This document shows positions 37,208 through 49,309 of a DNA stretch of 64,000 nt, piece after piece; position 1 is the stretch's first letter; each line of letters begins with the position of its first letter. The stretch spans positions 9,868,001-9,932,000 of the forward strand of contig JAIUCV010000004.1 in NCBI GenBank assembly GCA_026724425.1. The letters run 5' to 3'. Both the position numbers and the translations under genes were made by a program. The notes below the pieces were generated by a model. It was not told where the DNA came from. It saw only the letters and a program-made list of their open reading frames with translations, and did not search any database. This stretch comes from Erythrophleum ivorense (Eukaryota; Streptophyta; Magnoliopsida; Fabales; Fabaceae).

Positions 37208-39872
37208 CTACCATGGATTCTTCATGGATGCTACATCAAAATTGTCCAATGCAAGCCACACTACACTTTTACACCTGAACCTTGACCTAAACCCTAAATG
37301 CCAGATTCCATGACCCTTTTTTATTCTTCCTTTAGCCTCACAATAAGCCAACCTATACCACATAGAACTCAACGATATATTCCCAAACCTATAAAATTCT
37401 CAAAGGCTCTACATCCTAATTTTCTAACTTAAAGCTCTTTTGCATCTTATCCAACAAAGCCCTTCCTCTGGTGTAAATACAAAAGTGCTTAAAAGCCAAC
37501 TTGAAATTTGGAACATAAGTTTCAATCTTCAATCTAAATACTTTTCGTCCCACAAAAGTTGCTAGAAACTTGAATCTTTCTAAGACTTGAAGGACTAGTG
37601 GGGCAAGAGATATGATGTGGGCCTTAAGGTCTTCACTAGCAACATTCATGAGATCTTTTGAGATGGCAGCACCAATTTTGCATTCATCATCTTGTTGAAA
37701 TATGCAATTGTAGCTTTTATCATCAGAACTCATGTGGGTACGTAGTGTGTGGATGATTTGGTACTTTGAATGGTGGTGACTGGAAGGATGGTTGGAAAGG
37801 AGGGAAGTAAAACCAACCATGCAAAAGAGACAAGTGGTAAGAAGCATTGATGGGTTGTTGCCCAAATACATGTCTAAGATTCCATTTTTAGGGCTTAGCA
37901 CCATGGCATAAAAGTTAGGATGTGACTGTTATAACACAATAATGAAGTATATATGACGAATAAGTATACAAATATTATCCAAAATTAGTTTCCATTTACT
38001 TATAATATACAATTTCTTTTTAAGGGTCATTACAAAATATGTTGTGAAATTATCCTACATATGCCCTTTTATTTATATATTTTGTGAATTTAAGCATGGA
38101 TGACACTATATAAAAACTTGACAAAATTTGTGTCTTTAAATGTTTATGGAATTTGACAATTATTGCATTTAAGATCAGGGCAAGGAACTAAAAGAACCAA
38201 TAATTCTCACCTAGATCTTTTACATTCAAAATAATTGCAATAAGCAAAAGACTAGATTTAGTATAATTCCTCATATCTTTTACTATTAGGTTTTTAATAA
38301 AATTATAACAAGTAAAAATTCTTTTAGAAAACCTAATTATGTGATGCGAACATGTAAAAATCAAACATTTGCCATGTGTTAATTAGAAAACTTGATTGTA
38401 AAAATATAAGTAATTGCATATAAATTTTTTCCTGAAACAAATAAACAAAATATGTATGTTATTGGACCACACTCACTTTTTTAATTTGGTCTTTACAAAT
38501 TTGAAAAATTTTAGTGTAGTCATTGCTATTAAATTTCCATCAATATGCCCATAATTAATTCTGCTGATGTAGCCAATTATATGTTATCTTAACAATTAGA
38601 ATATGCATGATTCATGTCAATTTACCTAAGTCATTTAACCCAAGAAGTGTCACTTGACACATACATACATGAAGAGATTTCACTCATTCATCAACTAGGT
38701 GAAAGAAGTTAACAGCAATGATAAATTCTTACCTATCTCCTTTATATTCAAAATAGGTGCAATAAGGAAATTAGTGAAATATAAGTATTATTAGACCACA
38801 CATTACCTCACACACATTTGTAATTTGGTTTTTATAATTTCAAAAATTTTTAATATAGCCCCTATTATTATATATATATATATATATATGTTTTTAATTA
38901 ATTCTGTTGACATAATTAATTATGTGTTATCATAGCATTTTAAATATATATGATTTATGTCAACTCACCTAAGTCATTTAACCCAAGAGATATCACCAGA
39001 CGCACATACATGAGTGGATTTTGCTTGTTTATCTAATTTCATCCTTTTTATTGACATAATAATGCATATTCAAATTATCAAGATTGATGACACGTGGTTG
39101 GCGTCTATAAAATTAAATTGCACACTAAAAAATATTTGATAACAAAGATAAAATTAAAAAAAAATAAAACCAACAGGATCCAATCATTAACATTGAAACT
39201 AGAGTAACTCAATTAAAAAAATTGAGTGAAATTAGAGGAACTAACAAAGTAATTTAATGAAGAAAGAAATACTGCATATATTTAAATGTTAAGATGAAGG
39301 AACTAGACCTGAAGGAGGCATTTGGCAAGGTCAATAGCAACAACCCCGGCGCTGCACCCCATGCCACTAAGATTGTAGCACAAAAGGTTATCTTTGAGCT
39401 TATAATGATTCACAATCACGTCACACAAAGACGGTGAGGAACAAAACACACGGCAGTTCACAACTAGAATTCGTATAACCTTAGGTTGGATCCTTGTTTT
39501 CTCAAGAAGTTCATCAATGGCTCCAAAAAACACAGTCTCTGTCTCCTTCCTTGCCTCAAACACAGATAGGTTTGGTGGGATATCCATTAAAGCCTGTGGA
39601 ACGTACGTTTTTGGTCCCAAACCAGACTTATCTATAATTTTCATGACACGCTTCAAGTTCTCCTCTGATAAATTCCAAATGCTCTTGGCTCTTTCCACCA
39701 CCATTTCCTTGCTACAAGCATAATCATCGTATGGTTTGTAGCGTGCAAAGTCCACTAAGTATACTTTGGTTGATCTTCTCATCAAATGATGATAAATGGC
39801 TAGGACTGGGAATAATACAGCTAGGCAAGAAACCGTTAGTGAAGATATATGAACTCGTGAACGCAAGCACAA
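37208..39872 (-). pseudogene. 3-ketoacyl-CoA synthase (KCS) pseudogene
   Basis: KCS enzymes condense acyl-CoA with malonyl-CoA in the ER to make very-long-chain fatty acids for waxes and sphingolipids. Exon 1 (39872-39309) reads KVYLVDFARYKP, AIDELLEKT, ILVVNCRVFCSSPSL and NLSGMGCSAGV with the catalytic Cys, and ends LLQ. A GT-AG intron (39308-37926) joins in frame to exon 2: HPNFYAMVLSP, GNNPSMLLTTCLFCMVG, DDKSYNCIFQQDD, then GPLV-like LAPLVLQ and FKLAFKHFCIY. There the family has FCIHAGGR: the active-site His is Tyr. The frame stops at LEN (37416). Homology goes on past that stop and a frameshift, as YRFGNISLSSMWY and LAYCEAKGRIKKG, to a stop at 37208; RFGN keeps the active-site Asn. The N-terminus has only one of two expected membrane segments and no ATG in frame. 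It is a dead paralogue, a single copy with an intron, not a processed copy. Confidence 0.92.
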
Positions 39873-39929
39873 GTTGACATGTTGAAGGCTAATAACATTA
39901 CTGATAGATGCAAATTCTCTGTGGTTCAG

Positions 39930-39945
39930 CTTATATATATAGAGA
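39930..39945 (-). promoter_or_regulatory. Possible TATA box of the KCS pseudogene
   Basis: On the minus strand CTATATATATAAGC lies about 60-70 bases upstream of the first recognisable KCS codons. The position suits a plant TATA box with a short leader. AT-rich surroundings make chance matches likely. Confidence 0.35.
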
Positions 39946-39959
39946 AAAATTAGGAGAAA

Positions 39960-42600
39960 TTATATTTTACTTCTGTAATTTAAGTCTAATTATAAAATAA
40001 ACTTAAAAATGTAGTAAAATATATCTGTTACTAAAAAAAAATTAAATCTCACTTAAAATTACTTACCACGTAATTTGTATTTTCATTTCAAGTTGTAAAG
40101 GTTGTTAAAACCTAAAGGTATAACCAAATTTTTGTCACCCCATAATAGTTATTTCTTGGTTTGCCGTTGGAACAGGAGAAAATGGACCATTTAGCCGATT
40201 TCAAGATAACATTGTCATCTTCTCACACCCAACTTTTCTTCCAGATAAGCAAAATCAATTGGGACCACAACCCCTATTTTAGGTAGACGGTTGACATGAT
40301 ATATATACTTTTAGAAAATAATTAAAAGTTGGTAAAGTGTTCGTATAATTAGTCAGCCAATGGGTGACAGATCTAAAATTAAATTATGGAGATAAAAATT
40401 TTGACAAAAATTAACATATTTATGTGGATAAAAATTTCCAAGTTTAAACTTTTCTTCAATTTATATTTTTCATAATAAAAACCATTTTTATATTATCATA
40501 AAAAATCATATAAGTTAATAGTATCCTTTTTTTTTATAAGAACCAAAATAAAATAGAAGAGGATATTAAAATAAAAATAATATAAAAACAGTATTCGTTT
40601 CCCAAAATTTTCAATTTAATTGCAATAAAATTATAGGAGCCCAAATAAAATAAAAGAAAATAAGAATAATAGTCTTCTCTTTTCTATAGCTTGACATATT
40701 GAAATAAATTTCACTTAGAACAAATCAAGCAATATATATATATATATATAATATTCACATTTGGTTCAAGCTTAAATTTTATAAAATAATATAAAGCATA
40801 ATCTTTAACATAAATGACAAAGCTGCAGGATAATTTTGATATTTTAGAATCACTTCTTAGAAACATTTTGCAAATAATTCAAAATTTTCATTGGGAGATA
40901 ATTTAATAAATAACAGATAAATGTGAATTTATTTTCATTGTTTGGTCTCGAGCCAATTACACATAAAAGTTGTGTAATTACAGTTTTCACATATGGTTGT
41001 TAAAAAAATGCATTTATTCGTTTTTATCTTTAATTGTAACATCTTAATTAACAAAAAATATAAATAGTCCCTTAATGTATTAGTCTTATTATAATAGCTT
41101 CTTATCATTTAAATTAGAAATTAAATCTAATAGAATATGTAAAACTAAAAAGTCAATTTTATTGCTCCTAGACCATGAATATGGTCAATTTTTGTCTGTC
41201 CTAATCCTTCTTCCAGTGCATGGTAGAGTCTCCTTGCCTTGCCGATTAATGTAGAACGCTTAACAGATAAGTTTTATGAAGGTGCCTACTTGGTTGAGGG
41301 CATTTACGGGCCTAAAATTGTTTAATTTTGCATGTTTTAGAGCTATTATAGTTATTTTTATTCTTCACATTTTGTTATTTTTAATTAAATAAGTTTTGTT
41401 TAATTTTGATTATTTTTTTATTGAATAAAATTTGTGAATTTTGATTTCTTAATTTTTATACATTTTTTTACGTGTCTTGCTGCGTCATTCATAGTGGAAA
41501 TAGAAACAAAGGAATTATACAGAGGCTTTCTGCTCACCAAAATTTCGGTTTCATTCTTTGACACTTTTCGTATTGTCGTTTTTTTTGGAAGAAGTTTTTC
41601 TTTCCTCCGTACATTGAAATAGGGCAAGTCAATTTTTCTTTTACGCTGGATGCATGCAGCCATATGATGATTGCATTCACTGTTTTTAAAACCCAATTAA
41701 TTATTGAATAAGTGGAAGTCTTGATTTATGATTTAATGTTTAATCATAATTCTATTGTAATTAAATTAATAATAATTAAATATAATTTTAAAATATTTTA
41801 TATATTAAAATTTTAGTATAATCAATAAATAATAATATATTTTAAATTTAAATACTGTTTAAAAAGTTATTTTGTAATTGAAAAATAAAAACTATTTATG
41901 ATTAAAGTTGAAAAGTAATTAATATTAAACTTTTAGGCATTTCAAATCATATTAAAATTTCAATCGTTATTAAAAAATACTAAAAACAAAAATGCAAATG
42001 GAAAATAAAAAAATAATTTTGACTAAATACCTTGATATTTGAAAGAGATGCTGTTAAAAGATAGAGTATAATGTAAAATAAATATAAAAAATAGTTAAAT
42101 ATACACCTTTTGATTTCTCTTATATTCTCTTTTTTTTTCATTTTAACTCTCTTTTTCTTTTATTATCTTCTATTTTCAACTTTTTTAGATGTGTCCAAGA
42201 TGAATTATGGTATTTTATATGAAATAATTAAAAAAAATTCAATGACCAATTTTTTATTAGTATAGTTTTGATCACTTCAACTAATTCTTTGTCTAATTGA
42301 TTTTTTAAGTTATCTGAACTAAATTAGAGACTAGTTCATTAGTTTTTCGATCGAACTAACTAGTCTAGTCTAGTCTAATTTTGTTAATTATAGTTGCATT
42401 AGATCTTGTTAAGTGTCCAAGTTGACCAATCAACTAAAAATGTCTTCAGCACCCTTTAAGGTTCATGTTATTGCAAATTCGATCCTGCTATTGATCATAT
42501 ATTTATAATAGAAGCCCATGTTATACTTCATTATAAAATTTTCTCTCTAAGTGATTACATATATTTTCCCCAATGGATCACTCATATGACTCTTCAACAA
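39960..42600. other. AT-rich spacer with one unassigned frame
   Basis: Mostly low-complexity AT-rich DNA with a (TA)n tract at 40734-40751 and T/C-rich runs near 42110-42180. The minus-strand frame at 41418-41696 (92 codons, ATG start, basic, with KTTIRKVSKNETEILVSRK) is more complex than its surroundings, but I recognise no family. CTAGT is repeated near 42358-42376. Nothing else can be supported. Confidence 0.4.
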
Positions 42601-42849
42601 ATAACTTGGTCATCCCTCTATTTAAATTAGAGATTTTTTTTTAAAGCAAGGTAAGGCGCCACTTTATTTTCATAATATATCTTTTTTGGAACAAATCTCT
42701 TTATATCTTCTTCTTCTTTGGTAAAAGGTATCGACATTGAACTTGTGGCTAGACTAAGAAAAAAAGTAAGAGTTCTTGAAGTGGTAGTATAGTGTAAGCC
42801 TCAAGTTTGACAAAAAGGTGCAAGAAATTATTGCTGAAATTTTAAAATT

Positions 42850-43105
42850 TTTCATAAGTTTAGCAATAGTCAATTAATATTCTAGTAATAATAAATTGTG
42901 ATTGGAAAATTCAATTTTTTCAAAGACATTCAACAATAGTTAACTAATATTTTATTAACAGTTGACTATTACTAAAAAATTCAAAAATTTTATACATGTT
43001 CAGCAACAATCAACTAATATTTTATTAACAATTGACTACTATTGTTGAAAAATTCAAATTCTGCATACACATTCAAGAACAATTAACTAAGTAATATTGC
43101 ATTAA
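42850..43105 (+). repeat. Tandem repeat, about 70-bp unit
   Basis: Three to four degenerate units follow the pattern AAAAATTCAA...CATTCAACAATAGTTAACTAATATTTTATTAACAGTTGAC-like, split here for brevity: unit cores lie at about 42850, 42920, 42990 and 43060. The GTTGACTA-type words resemble those in the Copia LTRs at 30325 and 35494, but the blocks do not align as LTRs. Confidence 0.55.
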
Positions 43106-44108
43106 TAGTTACATACATACAACTTGATAGAGTACCATGGAGCTTTTATGACCACCTTCAAGGAGATAATGTATGGCGTGACCAATCAAAAAAACCTTGG
43201 GCAAGTTACTGAACGTGCGAGACATGATTTGGAACATGTAGAGCACAATGTTGGAGCCAAAATAAAGTACTAACATGGAGGCCAAAGAGTTAAACGAAAT
43301 TCATTTATTAAAGTCCAAGAATTCAAATCCAATATGCCTAAAGATTCATTATAAGGTGTTAGAAGCCCAATGAGAAAGAGCAAGGTCCAAAGCAATGAAA
43401 GAAGCTCTTAATTGTTTGATCCATAAATTGCAAAACTTAGAGCTGATTTATGAGAATTTGATGGCTACCAAAAGAGCTTTTAAGTGTCTTGTTAATATAG
43501 CCCAAGATTCTACTAAAGTTAAAGGTCCAAAAGGAGTCTAATTGAAAGAGCTCACTCATGTGACTAGCACATGATCATCATTGTTATGACCATGTAAAAA
43601 GTTTTTATTTTAGTTGTTTGAATAAGGCTATGTGGTCAAAACTTATGCTTGAAGAATAAGTTAGTTTCTTTTCTTTTTTTTTTTCTTCTTTATTATGTCA
43701 TTCTTAACCTTCCAAATTCATGTAATGGTGCCATTTTCAGGGATTTATTTTTAAAAAGTTTTAGGTTTCCCATTGCCTATATAAAGGTCTCATATGCACT
43801 TAGAAAGAGGAGGAATAAGAGTTACATTGTTTTTTATATTATGTGAGAATTCTCTTGCATTTCTTGTATTCTTAAGAAAATACTTGACTTATGAAAAGAG
43901 TGGTCATCATTTGTAGTATCCCAAAATTAGAGTTGTAAGAGACAGGTTTTCTTAGAGTTTTACCTCTTGACCTACATAATTACACTTGACTTATCAAAGG
44001 AATGATCAACCTTTGTGGTGTCTTGTGGCTAGAGTTTTAAGGGATAGGTTCCCCTAGGGTTTTATCTCAACCATCTTGTTTTCTAATTGGTCCTCAGGCG
44101 TGACCTAC

Positions 44109-45515
44109 TGATAACTCCCTAATTTATGATATAAAAGGATTATATTTGAGATAAAAATTAGGGAGTCAAATGCTTTCTTCTTGATTATTAGAGTTAAAAC
44201 GGATTCAATCAAATAAAATAAAGAAAGTGTTTTATTGTGTTTTCTTTAGCAGTTTGAGCCTCACTTTTTGATTGATTTCAATTTCAAGAAAGATAAAAGA
44301 AGAAAGAAAGGATTGAGAAAAGAGAAGGAAGCTGAGAAGTGAGAAAGTACAAGTGGATCAAGCATTCTCGCTACAGCGAGGATGGAATTCGCTATGGCGA
44401 AAACACACTTTCGCTATAGCGAGGGAGGTACTTCGCCACAGCGAAGTCGCGAATCATACAAATTCCAGGGAGAAGCTCGCCATAGCGTAGCAATAGCAAG
44501 AAAAGAAGAAATCTGGGAACTCTAAGAGAGCTCGCTATAGCGAGAAGCACTCCTCGCCATAGCGAGATCGGACCCTGAAACGCACAATTTTATTTATCAA
44601 GCTATAGAAGACGGGAGGAAGTAGGGTTTCGATTCATTTAGCAATTGGAGAGAGTTCTGGCCGACTAGGAGTGAAGAAAACACATCCAAGGTGTTGGAGA
44701 GCTTCAATTTGATCGGGGAATTCATCAATTCTAGTGATTTCTCCTCCGATTAGGTGTTTCTACTCCATCTCCCCTCTTAATTGATGATATTAAACATGTT
44801 TGCTGAACTTGTCTGTGGATTTCAAGCCATGAGCGGCTAGATTTTGTAATCCTTAGGGATTTTATGAACCTTTTATTTGTAGAGATTATTTTCCCTTTGT
44901 TGATTCTGCAGTTTATTGAGAATAGTATTGTTTAATCTGAATTATGTTTCATTCTATTGGGTGGCCTCCTTTAGTTTGATTGTGGATTGAGTAATTAACC
45001 TTTGATGGAAGGAAATTGCTTATAGACCATTGGTTAAACAACTTAGGATTAGATATAATCTGATTTGCACTTGAGATAGAAATATTCTCAAGGGCCCTAG
45101 GTAGTCGAAAGAAGGTCTGCACGTAATAAAGTATTAACCTCTCCTTGAGACATCAAGCGTGAGTGGATATAAGGGTTCAATTGGATCGAAAGACAATTGC
45201 ATCTACTTTAACCTTGACTATAAAATTTGCTTTAAGCTATTTAATTAAAAGGGAAATAATTGACATTTGATAAAAAGGAGATTAAAATTCCTAAGGTGTT
45301 TTTGATTGCATAATTCCAATACAACTATCGTTTATTATTTGTCTTTGCATCATTCTCATAAATCCATTTATAATTTGATTGTTTAACTAAAATGAACATG
45401 AGAACTCTAATGCCTAATCGCAAATTGTATTGATTCTCTGAGGGAACGACCTTGATTCATCACGTACTACATCTGCGACCCGTACACTTATGGTGTCATA
45501 ATTTAGTGAGCATCA
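44109..45515 (+). mobile_element. Solo LTR, probably Ty3/Gypsy
   Basis: A 1407-bp sequence starts TGATAACTCCCTAA and ends GTGAGCATCA (TGAT/ATCA inverted ends). The exact 5-bp duplication CCTAC flanks it at 44104-44108 and 45516-45520. Near the 3' end, CTGAGGGAACGACC and CTGCGACCCGTACACTTATGG resemble the typical last part of plant Gypsy LTRs (Tat/Athila/Ogre-like), which suggests + orientation. It holds a palindrome array at 44367-44566 and a TATA-like ATATAAAAGG at 44130. There is no internal region, so it arose by LTR-LTR recombination. Confidence 0.88.
44367..44566 (+). repeat. Array of CTCGCTATAGCGAG palindromes
   Basis: Seven palindromes or near-palindromes share one core: CTCGCTACAGCGAG (44367), TTCGCTATGGCGAA (44388), TTCGCTATAGCGAG (44410), CTTCGCCACAGCGAAG (44431), CTCGCCATAGCG (44476), CTCGCTATAGCGAG (44531, perfect 14-bp palindrome) and CTCGCCATAGCGAG (44553). 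Spacing between neighbours is about 21-22 bases within the first four and the last two, two helical turns. The array is non-coding and much GC-richer than its surroundings. Confidence 0.8.
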
Positions 45516-45575
45516 CCTACGTTGATTGAGGTTCTCAGAACAGGTCTTTTAGTGGGTCTCATATCACAACCTGTT

Positions 45576-46105
45576 GTATTTTAGACTCATCCATAAACAT
45601 AACATTATAAGTAACTTTTCTTCTTTGAGGTTTTACTTGGCTCTCACAAATGGAACCTTTTTGTCATGCTTATTGGAAAAGGTTACCCTCAACCAACTCA
45701 GTCTAACTACAAAGTAAAAAGTTTTAAATACTTTATCCCTCTTTGAAATTTTATATCCTCGGTCAATTTATATAATGTAGTTTCGACAATTCTTATTTTT
45801 TAATTACTTGATGGTAGCATTCTGCGTGTATTTGCGATTTTCTTTCACTAATCTGCAAGATGTTTTAATGACAAATTTTGCTAATAATTAAAATATCAAG
45901 TCAAATTTTATATTTTGCAATTGAATATTGATATAAAATTATTTACATAACTATAAATATATTAAATAACATAGCATTCCATGCACATTCATATTGATAC
46001 ATCACAGATGCCAGACCCAAAATACAGTGAAATTATAAGACATCGTACTCTTGGAAATTAATAATTGGTATGCGGGAGGGCGGCAGAGTAATGGAGGAGA
46101 AATTT
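45576..46105. other. Spacer, nothing recognised
   Basis: AT-rich DNA without convincing open frames, repeats or transposon ends. Confidence 0.45.
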
Positions 46106-46275
46106 TCTTAGGTGCACTTGGAGCATGATGCACCTAATAAAATTAAAGGTTGAGATTGAATTTGTACAAGTGAGGTCCATGTGTAGTATAGGTGGAGTTC
46201 ACGTACAGAGTAAATCTTAACCGTTAAGTGCACAAATAACATGATGCAGTTGGTGTATATAAGAATTGCTCGACG
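46106..46275. mobile_element. Possible MITE with weak inverted ends
   Basis: The left end TTCTTAGGTGCAC...GCATGATG and the right end, read in reverse, TTCTTATATACAC...GCATCATG agree at about 17 of 26 places. The interior has no coding capacity. Target duplications were not identified, so this is a tentative call. A run of nine G lies at about 46276-46284. Confidence 0.35.
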
Positions 46276-46654
46276 GGGGGGGGCACCAATGTCGAGTCCT
46301 AGTCTAGCTACTTGTAACACATTAAATGATGCATGCCATGGAATAGAATAAAATAATTAAAGTAAATTGGATTAGGATTTGATACTTTTTTTATTAATGG
46401 GATTAAAATTGTTAAAACGAGCTGAATTTATTTTTATTAGACTAAATATATATTTATTAATTAAAAAATTTTATATGAAAAATATTTTGAATAAAAAATT
46501 AAAAATTAAATTACATAAGGAAATTTTTTATTTCAAAAAAAATTGTATATATTTTTTAAAAATAAAAAAATTATATAATTTTAACACAATTTTAAAAAAA
46601 GTATATAATTTATATTTTAATTTTTCATCTTCAGTATTTGATAGAATAAAAATA

Positions 46655-46950
46655 AGAAAAATTATATACAAGGATGCATATCATATAAAATTTACATTAA
46701 AGGACCTTAAAAATTGAAACTATGTTCAAAAATTATCATTACCACAACTTTTAAGAGATTTACTATCAATTTTAAGGAATTTACTACTAGTATAAAAAAG
46801 TTCAATATTTTTTTACATTTAGTAGTAAATCCCTAAAACTAATAGTACATCCTTTAAAATTTGATGGTAATGATGATCTTTAATAGTAATTTTAATTTTT
46901 AAGATCTTTTATTGTAAATTATATATGATATAGGTCTTTAAATATAATTT
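46655..46950. mobile_element. Foldback MITE with arms of about 120 bases
   Basis: The left arm (about 46660-46790) and right arm (46820-46945) are imperfect inverted repeats. The left contains AATTTACATTAAAGG, TTATCATTACCA and AATTTACTACTA; the reverse of the right contains AATTTACAATAAAAG, TCATCATTACCA and GATTTACTACTA in the same order. About 30 bases separate the arms, so the transcript would fold into one long hairpin. The open frame at 46379-46717 next to it is only AT-rich Lys/Ile/Phe sequence. Outer limits and the target duplication are unclear because homology fades gradually. Confidence 0.65.
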
Positions 46951-47605
46951 TTTTATAAAAATATTTATATATAATCGCAAAATGGAAATAGAAAAGATAT
47001 TATAAAAGAAAAAGATGATTCATGCAAATAGGATGGGGGAGAGTTAAGACTTTAAAAAATAAATGGAGAGGACAATGAGGAAGGAACGGAAACGGATGAC
47101 AGCTCAAGTTTCACAATCATGTTAATGGAACCCAACATGGTTGCACATGTTAGGTTGGTGGTAAGGAAAACTTTTCGTGAAGGACGGTCCACAGTATTCC
47201 CTAGATGTTCTGCACGCTTGTCCCCAATAACTTATCAATGTCATGGGCTCTTATCAATATCATGTGCTGGCGTTAAGCGACTTTGATGCTTATCCCCACC
47301 TTTACCCCTAGTTTGGTAACTCAATACATCTCCTCATAAAGTTTGATAATTACACTGCGCGCGGGCGCACACACATTGATTTGTTTCACTTGCGTTGTAG
47401 ATGACGAAAGAACTTAGTGCTGCCTTAATTGAGATCCCTTTGTATATTCCTTTTTTTTTTTTTTTTGCAATATCAATATTATATGGAATTTGTTAATGAT
47501 AGAGTTAATGATGATGAGGTGGAAATTTTGGCTATATGATTTTTGTAGATAATGATAATTGTAATCTACAAATACTTTAAACATTTGTTCTATGATTTTG
47601 TTGAT
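46951..47605. other. Spacer, nothing recognised
   Basis: The part 47070-47420 is closer to average base composition and includes an alternating GCGCGCGGGCGCAC run at 47357-47370. A poly-T run lies at about 47450-47466. I find no gene. Confidence 0.4.
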
Positions 47606-47719
47606 CCTTATTGATGGGATTTTGACCCTAAAATATTAACAAAAAATCTAAATATTTCATATGCATAACCGCCAATCTTTTTTTTCAAGATGCATCAAGT
47701 TGAATTTTTTTTTTAATAA

Positions 47720-47810
47720 AAAGGTCACGGTTATTGCTCAACCGTGATTCAAAAAATAATAATTTTTTTAAAGTTAATATGGGTCATGGTTGAGCAATAA
47801 CCATGACCCA
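47720..47810. repeat. Hairpin motifs inside the Mutator-like TIR
   Basis: GGTCACGGTTATTGCTCAACC (47731) and, 35 bases on, GGGTCATGGTTGAGC...CATGACCC (47784-47812) are near reverse complements of each other, and the second is itself an imperfect palindrome. The right TIR has the matching pair at about 50067-50155. The element thus has small hairpins nested in a giant one. Confidence 0.7.
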
Positions 47811-49309
47811 TATAATAAAAAAATCATAATATAATAAATAATTTAGTAAATTGATTTCATTTAATTTACAAAAATCTTTAAATGTATAATATAAGTATGG
47901 AAAATAATAAATTTGCGACATAGCAGTTTTTTAAATAATTTAATAACAAATAAATGTGTGATAATATGAAATAAAATTGTTAAATTTAAAAAGTATTTTA
48001 TTTATTATTAAATTTTATAAGTTGAAATTATATGAACTTGACAACTTAAAAATCAAATTACAAGTTATTTTTAAAAAGAGTAACTTTTGAAATATAAATT
48101 TAGAGATATTAAAAATTAATCTTGGTAAGAAATTTTAGTTGTATTAATTAATGATTTATAAATAAATTAATTAAAAAATAATTAAAATATCAACTATAAT
48201 AATATAAAAAATAAAAAAATTGAAAGTTATGTTAAAAGAATAATGGCTAAATAGTTTAGAAAATAATTGAATAAAAAAACTTGCTAAATAATAATTTGTT
48301 GGTACTATATAAAATAATTGAGGAAAAATAAAATACAAAAGAAAGAAATTGTAATTTTTTAAAACTTGATAACTAGTAATAAATTAAAAAATGTAATGAA
48401 AAATTTAATGAGCAATTAAGTATGCTTGTTAAGTAATATTGAATGTAATGTTAAAGGAATAAAAATTGTAACAAAAATATGTACCCAAAAAAATGATTAA
48501 AAGTTGCCAAATTTTCATTAAATTTTTTATTGCTCATTAAGTATTTCAATCAATTTTTTTAAGTTCAATATTACTTAAGAATTTGATTAAAAAAAAGAAA
48601 TGAGGAGTAAAAAGTCAATTTGTAAGAAATTTTTATAGATATACATAATTTAATATTTGTAAGAAATTTTTCATTAAAATTAACATATGAGGAGTAAAAA
48701 GTTAATTTGATTGAAGAAAAAGAAATGAGAAGAGAAGTATAATTTTTAAAATATGAATTTATATAAATATGAATGATAATGATTTTAAGAAAATGAAAGA
48801 GATTTTTAAAAAATTATGGCTAAATGGTATAAAAAAATTAAATGTGAAATAATTTAAATTTAGTAAAAAGAGAAAAAAAATGGACCTAAAGAAATAGAAG
48901 ACCATTGTTTAGGAAAAAATAAATAATATTCTTTTAAACTTGATAAAATGATTGAAGATAAATGAAATTTGTTTTAAATGATTATTATTATTTTTGCATA
49001 ATTGTTAAATTAGTTTTTTTAAAAAATAAAATTGCAGGAGTAGTAAATTGCGAAATAAAAATAATTATAATAAGTAAAAATTTATTTACCATGAAAGGAA
49101 TAAAATTAATTTAAGAAAATGAAGAATAATTTGTTAAAGCAATTTCGCTTAAACTAGATAAATAAGTAAGAGTGTAAAAAAATGTAATGAAAAATTGAGA
49201 ACGATTGTACAATATTATTGAACTCAATATTGAAGGAAGTAAAATTTTGTAATCAATGGAAAAGAAATAGTTATGTTACAATGTGCTAAAAAAGGTCTGG
49301 CACAAGAAC

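Larger units (their letters stand above)
43140..45575 (+). mobile_element. Old retroelement remnant interrupted by a solo LTR
   Basis: A GC-richer, formerly coding-like block (43140-43560) has many stops in all frames. It is followed by a leader-like part with TATAAAGG (43781), CTTGTATTCTTAAGAAAATACTTGACTTATGAAAAGAGTGG-type wording in two degenerate copies (43860-43930 and 43985-44040), and GGCGTGACCTAC at 44098. After the solo LTR the same unit resumes with GTTGATTGAGGTTCTCAGAA (45521). The leader style resembles the 3' part of a plant LTR element in + orientation. No domain was identified, so the family is open. Confidence 0.45.

Noticed and set aside
37416..37904. Short independent gene starting at the ATG at 37904
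   Set aside because: The frame continues KCS exon 1 in the expected place and extends upstream to a splice acceptor; it is exon 2 of the pseudogene.
39517..39723. Plus-strand frame of 68 codons
   Set aside because: Shadow of the KCS pseudogene on the other strand.
44109..45515. Full-length Gypsy element
   Set aside because: The LTR is bounded on both sides by CCTAC with no second LTR or interior, so it is solo.
46379..46717. 112-codon frame rich in Lys, Ile, Phe and Leu
   Set aside because: Composition is that of the very AT-rich DNA around it and the end lies in a MITE arm; no motif was recognised.
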